DNA of 64,000 nt from Bradyrhizobium diazoefficiens (GTDB taxonomy: Bacteria; Pseudomonadota; Alphaproteobacteria; Rhizobiales; Xanthobacteraceae). Made by a program: the position numbers and the translations under genes. The stretch lies in assembly GCF_016616235.1 (NCBI RefSeq), contig NZ_CP067100.1, forward strand, positions 5,887,001 through 5,951,000, read 5' to 3'. The notes beneath the pieces were generated by a model. The model did not search any database. It had not been told where the DNA came from and saw nothing but the letters and a program-made list of their open reading frames with translations. This document shows, one piece after another, positions 60,501 through 64,000 of this stretch. The stretch's first letter is position 1. Each line of letters begins with the position of its first letter.

Positions 60501-61740
60501 GCGCTTGAGGATCGATCACGTCGGCCATCGCGGCGACGGCGTCTCGCGCGACGCGGGCGATGCGATCTATGTGCCGTTTGCGCTCGGCGGCGAGACCGTC
60601 GAGGTCGATCACGCCTTGGGCCAGCATCCCGACCGCCGCAAGCTGCTGGCGGTGGATGCCGCCAGCCCCGAGCGCATCGAACCGTTCTGTCCGCATTTCG
60701 GCGTCTGCGGCGGCTGCGCGATCCAGCACTGGGCGGCCGAACCCTACCACGCCTGGAAGCGCGGCATTGTGCTCCAGACCCTCACGCAAGCCGGCATCGC
60801 ATGCGAGGTGGCGCCGCTGGTCGATGCCCACGGCGCGGGGCGCCGGCGCGTCACGCTTCATGGAAGATTCGGCACGCATGACGTGCTCAAGGTCGGCTTC
60901 TCGGCGGCAGGCTCGCACGACGTGATCCCGATCCATCGCTGCCCGATCCTCGATCCCGCGCTCGACGGCGCGCTCGATGCCGCTTGGGCGGTCGCCGAAC
61001 TGCTGACCTCGAAGATGCCGGTGACAAAGCCGCTCGACATCCAGGTCACCGCCACCGCCAACGGCCTCGACATCGACGTGCGCGGCTCAGGCCCGCTGCC
61101 GACAGCGATCGTCACCGCGCTGTCGCGCGTTGCCGAGCAGCATCAGCTGGCGCGACTGACGCGGCATGGCGAGTTGGTGCTGCAACGCCTCGCGCCGATC
61201 GTCAAGATGGGCCGCACTGAAGTGACGCTGCCGCCGGGCTCGTTCCTGCAAGCAACCGTCGCGGGCGACGAGACGCTGGCCGCCCTCGTCGCCGAGCGTG
61301 TCGGCAAGGCCAAGGAGGTTCTCGATCTCTTCTGCGGCGTCGGTCCATTCGCGCTACGGCTTGCAGAGAAGGCGCGCGTCACAGCCTACGACAACGACGC
61401 CGGCGCCATCGCGGCGCTGGCCAAGGCCGCGCGCACGCCCGGCCTGAAGCCGATCAAGGCCGAGCCGCGTGACCTGTTCCGCCGCCCGCTGGTGCCGCCG
61501 GAGCTGCGCGACTTCGATGCTGTGGTGTTCGACCCGCCGCGCCAGGGCGCGCAGGCGCAGGCGCTGAAGCTTGCTGCGAGCAAGGTGCCAGTGGTGGTTG
61601 CGGTCTCCTGCAACGTCGCGACGTTTGCCCGCGATGCGCGGCTCTTGATCGACGGCGGCTACAAGATCGAGACCGTCGTGCCGGTCGACCAATTCCGCCA
61701 CACGCCGCATGTGGAACTGGTGGCGAAGTTCTCGCGCTAA
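60493..61740 (+). CDS. Class I SAM-dependent RNA (uracil-5-)methyltransferase, TrmA/RlmCD type
   Basis: The 415-residue enzyme starts at a GTG (60493) overlapping tlyA. An N-terminal TRAM-like part ([36 protein letters not shown]) is followed by the iron-sulfur Cys cluster [17 protein letters not shown]. The SAM motif [33 protein letters not shown] and the catalytic Cys in [20 protein letters not shown] come next. It makes 5-methyluridine in tRNA or 23S rRNA; which position cannot be told. The stop overlaps that of the convergent exported-protein gene. Confidence 0.9.
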   Translation: MVERLRIDHVGHRGDGVSRDAGDAIYVPFALGGETVEVDHALGQHPDRRKLLAVDAASPERIEPFCPHFGVCGGCAIQHWAAEPYHAWKRGIVLQTLTQAGIACEVAPLVDAHGAGRRRVTLHGRFGTHDVLKVGFSAAGSHDVIPIHRCPILDPALDGALDAAWAVAELLTSKMPVTKPLDIQVTATANGLDIDVRGSGPLPTAIVTALSRVAEQHQLARLTRHGELVLQRLAPIVKMGRTEVTLPPGSFLQATVAGDETLAALVAERVGKAKEVLDLFCGVGPFALRLAEKARVTAYDNDAGAIAALAKAARTPGLKPIKAEPRDLFRRPLVPPELRDFDAVVFDPPRQGAQAQALKLAASKVPVVVAVSCNVATFARDARLLIDGGYKIETVVPVDQFRHTPHVELVAKFSR

Positions 61741-62339
61741 CGACGAAGCCCACTCAGCGCCGGCGACTCGCCGGGCAGCATGTTCGATCTGATGTCGCTG
61801 TCCATGCGACCCGAATCCTGTTGGGTAAACCCGGCCCCGAACGACAGGCTGAGGTTGGAAGTCGGCTTGAATTCGACGCCCGCAAATGCGCTGTATCCTG
61901 GTGCTGCGCCCGAGGTCAACGGGGCGAGCGAGCTGCCGATGCCGTTGCCGAATTTGAGCGTGTCGAAACCTGCAAAGAACGTGACAGGCATGCCGCCTGC
62001 CGTTTTGGTGTTGTAACCGAACTGCGTGCTGTCATAGGAGAGCGCACTGAAATTGCCGGTCGGCGCGGGCTGGCTGAAGCCGCTCAAGCCCAGGCTGCCG
62101 CGCTGGCTTCCGACGAAAAAGCCCGGGCGAAAATCGTATCCGCCATTGGCAGTGCCTGCATTGAAGCTCGGAAAATTGCCGTAGCCATCACTGCTCTCGA
62201 CGGCGCTGCCGCCGAAACCGAAAGGCCCGCCCGGGATCCAATATTGCAGCGGCGCGACCTGCGCATGGACAGGCGCGCCACTGAGGCAGAGCAGCGTGAC
62301 GAGAGTTGCAAGAGCGCAGGAACGAGCGAAGCAGGGCAT
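61737..62339 (-). CDS. Exported, probably beta-rich outer-membrane-type protein (200 aa)
   Basis: A signal peptide ([20 protein letters not shown], cleavage near VHAQ) precedes Gly/Ser/Phe/Tyr-rich text. The mature part shows alternating hydrophobic residues: [40 protein letters not shown] and [20 protein letters not shown], then GFTQQDSG. That pattern is typical of outer-membrane beta strands, but the protein is short for a barrel. I recall similar exported rhizobial proteins without function. The frame is complete. Confidence 0.72.
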   Translation of the reverse strand: MPCFARSCALATLVTLLCLSGAPVHAQVAPLQYWIPGGPFGFGGSAVESSDGYGNFPSFNAGTANGGYDFRPGFFVGSQRGSLGLSGFSQPAPTGNFSALSYDSTQFGYNTKTAGGMPVTFFAGFDTLKFGNGIGSSLAPLTSGAAPGYSAFAGVEFKPTSNLSLSFGAGFTQQDSGRMDSDIRSNMLPGESPALSGLRR

Positions 62340-62588
62340 TCAGGTAACCGTCAGAATAATGCGCAAAATTATACGCGACCAACGCCGCAAATGCCAGCGG
62401 AGCTGGCGCGGGCGTCGCTTCACTCGGTTCCAGCGACGCCCATCCCGAAACGTGATTGCCGTCGGAATCTTTGCATCGCGCCACTCGCACCTCCAGCGAC
62501 AATGGCTTCGCCATCGCGCGGGGATGACGGAGCTCACAGTAGCTCGCTATGAGGATGTGGATGGGCGCCGGCGAGCAGCCGTGAACGG

Positions 62589-63221
62589 CTACGCCGTCTG
62601 GTCCACCGAGGACGATGAATCCGCCGGCGGATATTTCGTCACAGGCACCATGAACGACTTGGTGCCAACCTGGAAGATGATCTTGCCGTTCTTGCCGTCG
62701 TCGGTCGCGATCTGCGACTGGCCGAACATGATGACGTTCTTGTAGACGTAGCCGGTGCCCTGGCGGGTGATCCCGTCGGTGGTGACGCTGACCGTCGCCT
62801 CTTTGCCGTCAATGGCCAGCACGCGAAAGCTCGCGGTCTTGCCGTTGTCGGCGGAATAGCCGCCCCAGCTTCCCATCAGATTGCTGTCGGAACCTGGCGG
62901 GGCCTGCTTCTGGAGAGTGGCGGTCGCCTGACCACCGCCGGCGGAGAACACGAGGGCGAGATTCTTGCCGTCCTTGGTGCCGATGGTGACGTTGCCGTAG
63001 GTGATCGTTGCACCATTGACCTCGCCGAAACCACGCTCGGTGTGCCCGTTATGGGTGTACTCGATCTGAGCGCGGGCCCCGCGGATGTTGACGACCTTGA
63101 AGCCGACGGCCTGGTTGTTACCTGCCCAATTGCCCTTCCAGTCACCGACCAGAGCGCTCTGATGATACATGCGCTCGTTGGCGGGCGAAATCTGGTTGGT
63201 GCTCGACGAGATGACGGCCAT
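62589..63221 (-). CDS. Hypothetical protein with two tandem beta-domains (210 aa)
   Basis: The protein contains two diverged copies of one domain. The first is ALVGDWKGNWAGNNQAVGFK, RAQIEYTHNGHTERGFGEVN, TYGNVTIGTKDGKNLALVFS. The second is LMGSWGGYSADNGKTASFRV, EATVSVTTDGITRQGTGYVY, MFGQSQIATDDGKNGKIIFQ. Each is about 85 residues and beta-rich. No signal peptide is seen. I do not recognise the family; the fold may resemble small lipocalin or sugar-binding modules. GC content and frame quality match the surrounding core genes. Confidence 0.7.
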   Translation of the reverse strand: MAVISSSTNQISPANERMYHQSALVGDWKGNWAGNNQAVGFKVVNIRGARAQIEYTHNGHTERGFGEVNGATITYGNVTIGTKDGKNLALVFSAGGGQATATLQKQAPPGSDSNLMGSWGGYSADNGKTASFRVLAIDGKEATVSVTTDGITRQGTGYVYKNVIMFGQSQIATDDGKNGKIIFQVGTKSFMVPVTKYPPADSSSSVDQTA

Positions 63222-63398
63222 GGGATTGCTCGGCGGACAAGTCTCACAAGGACGCGTTCGTTCGCACGTTCGCGCACAGTATCAGGCACGATCCTGAAAC
63301 ACCTGGAAACAATGGAATAGGACCACGGGCTGGTTAACGAGCGGTTAAATCCGACCGGCCGCCGCAGCGGCAAACGATCTCATTCGCAGCGGCGGATC

Positions 63399-64000
63399 TC
63401 AGCGCCCCCAGCGGTCCGACCATATCTTCTCGCCGATCAGGCAGCTGACCCGCGGCTCCTTGTCCTTGTCGGCAACGCGCATCACGGGACGCTCCGGCGT
63501 GCGGCCCGCAACCTCCATCAGCAGCTTGGTGCGGATCGCTTCCTTGAACTTCTCGCGGTCCTGGATCGAGATCACGAACGAGCCGGGGCCGCCGATAACG
63601 CAGTCCTCGTAGTAATAATCGAGATTGTCGATATCCATGGTCGAGTAGGACGGCTCCTTGACCATGATCGGCAGGCCGTTGATGACGATGCCCTTCTCGA
63701 GCGCGGCGTCGCGCGCCACCGTGACCGGACCACCATTGTTGTTGGGACCGTCGCCGGAGATGTCGATCACGCGGCGCAGGCCGCGATAGGGATCCTCGTC
63801 GAACAGCGGCATCGCGAAAGTGATCGCGCCGGAGATCGAGGTGCGCGAGGCGCGCCGGATCGGCGTCTTCATGATCTCGGCGGCGACCGCATCCGCGGTC
63901 TCCGGTCCGTCGACCAGCCGCCAGGGAATGATGACCTTCTGGTCGGTGGAAGCGGCCCACTCGAAATAGGTCACCGCGATGCGGCCGTTCGGTCCAAGCT
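63399..64000 (-). CDS. DUF1194 (von Willebrand A-like) protein, 5' part outside the window
   Basis: The frame is open through the window edge (LGPNGRIAVTYFEWA precedes the first internal GTG), so the gene starts beyond 64000. The visible 200 residues fit DUF1194: VTYFEWAASTDQKVIIPWRL, RRASRTSISGAITFAMPLFD, YRGLRRVIDISGDGPNNNGG with the DxSGDGxN metal-site-like motif, and IVINGLPIMVKEPSYSTMDI. The family adopts a VWA-like fold and is usually exported; the function is unknown. The product ends SCLIGEKIWSDRWGR. Confidence 0.82.
   Translation of the reverse strand, partial: LGPNGRIAVTYFEWAASTDQKVIIPWRLVDGPETADAVAAEIMKTPIRRASRTSISGAITFAMPLFDEDPYRGLRRVIDISGDGPNNNGGPVTVARDAALEKGIVINGLPIMVKEPSYSTMDIDNLDYYYEDCVIGGPGSFVISIQDREKFKEAIRTKLLMEVAGRTPERPVMRVADKDKEPRVSCLIGEKIWSDRWGR

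Noticed and set aside
1..64000. CRISPR arrays, prophage structural genes, secondary-metabolite clusters
   Set aside because: No regularly spaced repeats, capsid or tail genes, or PKS/NRPS-type motifs were seen on either strand.

Overview
The window looks like a chromosome segment of a Bradyrhizobium-type alphaproteobacterium. This is inferred from recognised protein families and gene order (xseB-dxs-tlyA, Ku/LigD end joining, many small DUF3606, DUF6894, DUF892 and DUF2243 stress proteins) and from high GC with Rhizobiales-style codon use. No database search was possible.

It falls into two parts that meet at a tRNA-Gln gene (48778-48852, minus strand). Left of it (1-48.8 kb) is an accessory, strongly decaying region. 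It holds trehalose/glycogen metabolism (TreS-like amylase, GT4 glycosyltransferase, GH15, TreZ, GlgX), DNA repair (DinB, one intact LigD-type ligase, wrecked Ku and LigD genes), oxidative-stress proteins (Mn-catalase, DUF892), two DUF4118/HWE-type histidine kinases, several tiny exported or membrane proteins, and isolated respiratory subunits (NuoB, NuoD, SdhB). A divergent tyrosine recombinase with a coupled excisionase-like gene sits just 3' of tRNA-Gln, and a 3' half of a tRNA-Lys(CTT) lies 2 kb further in. Right of tRNA-Gln (49.1-64 kb) are intact housekeeping-type genes: acyl-CoA dehydrogenase, MFS transporter, enoyl-CoA hydratase/isomerase, 5'-nucleotidase, histone-deacetylase-like amidohydrolase, xseB, dxs, nucleoside deoxyribosyltransferase, tlyA, an RNA methyltransferase and exported proteins.

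The most interesting signal is a recurring motif, GGAAC-N16/17-NNTT, read by eye in front of about eighteen genes or operons of the left part. It matches the known promoter form of the alphaproteobacterial general-stress sigma factor EcfG (GGAAC-N16/17-CGTT). With the gene content, this suggests that the left part is a general-stress-response island. About twenty of its genes carry frameshifts, nonsense codons, deletions or short inversions, while none of the genes right of the tRNA does. Two lesions are short inversions that leave recognisable family motifs on the wrong strand (GT4 near 1.1 kb; LigD near 12.9 kb), and one is an in-frame chimera (sorbosone-dehydrogenase-like N-terminus joined to a Bug/TctC C-terminus near 44.2 kb).
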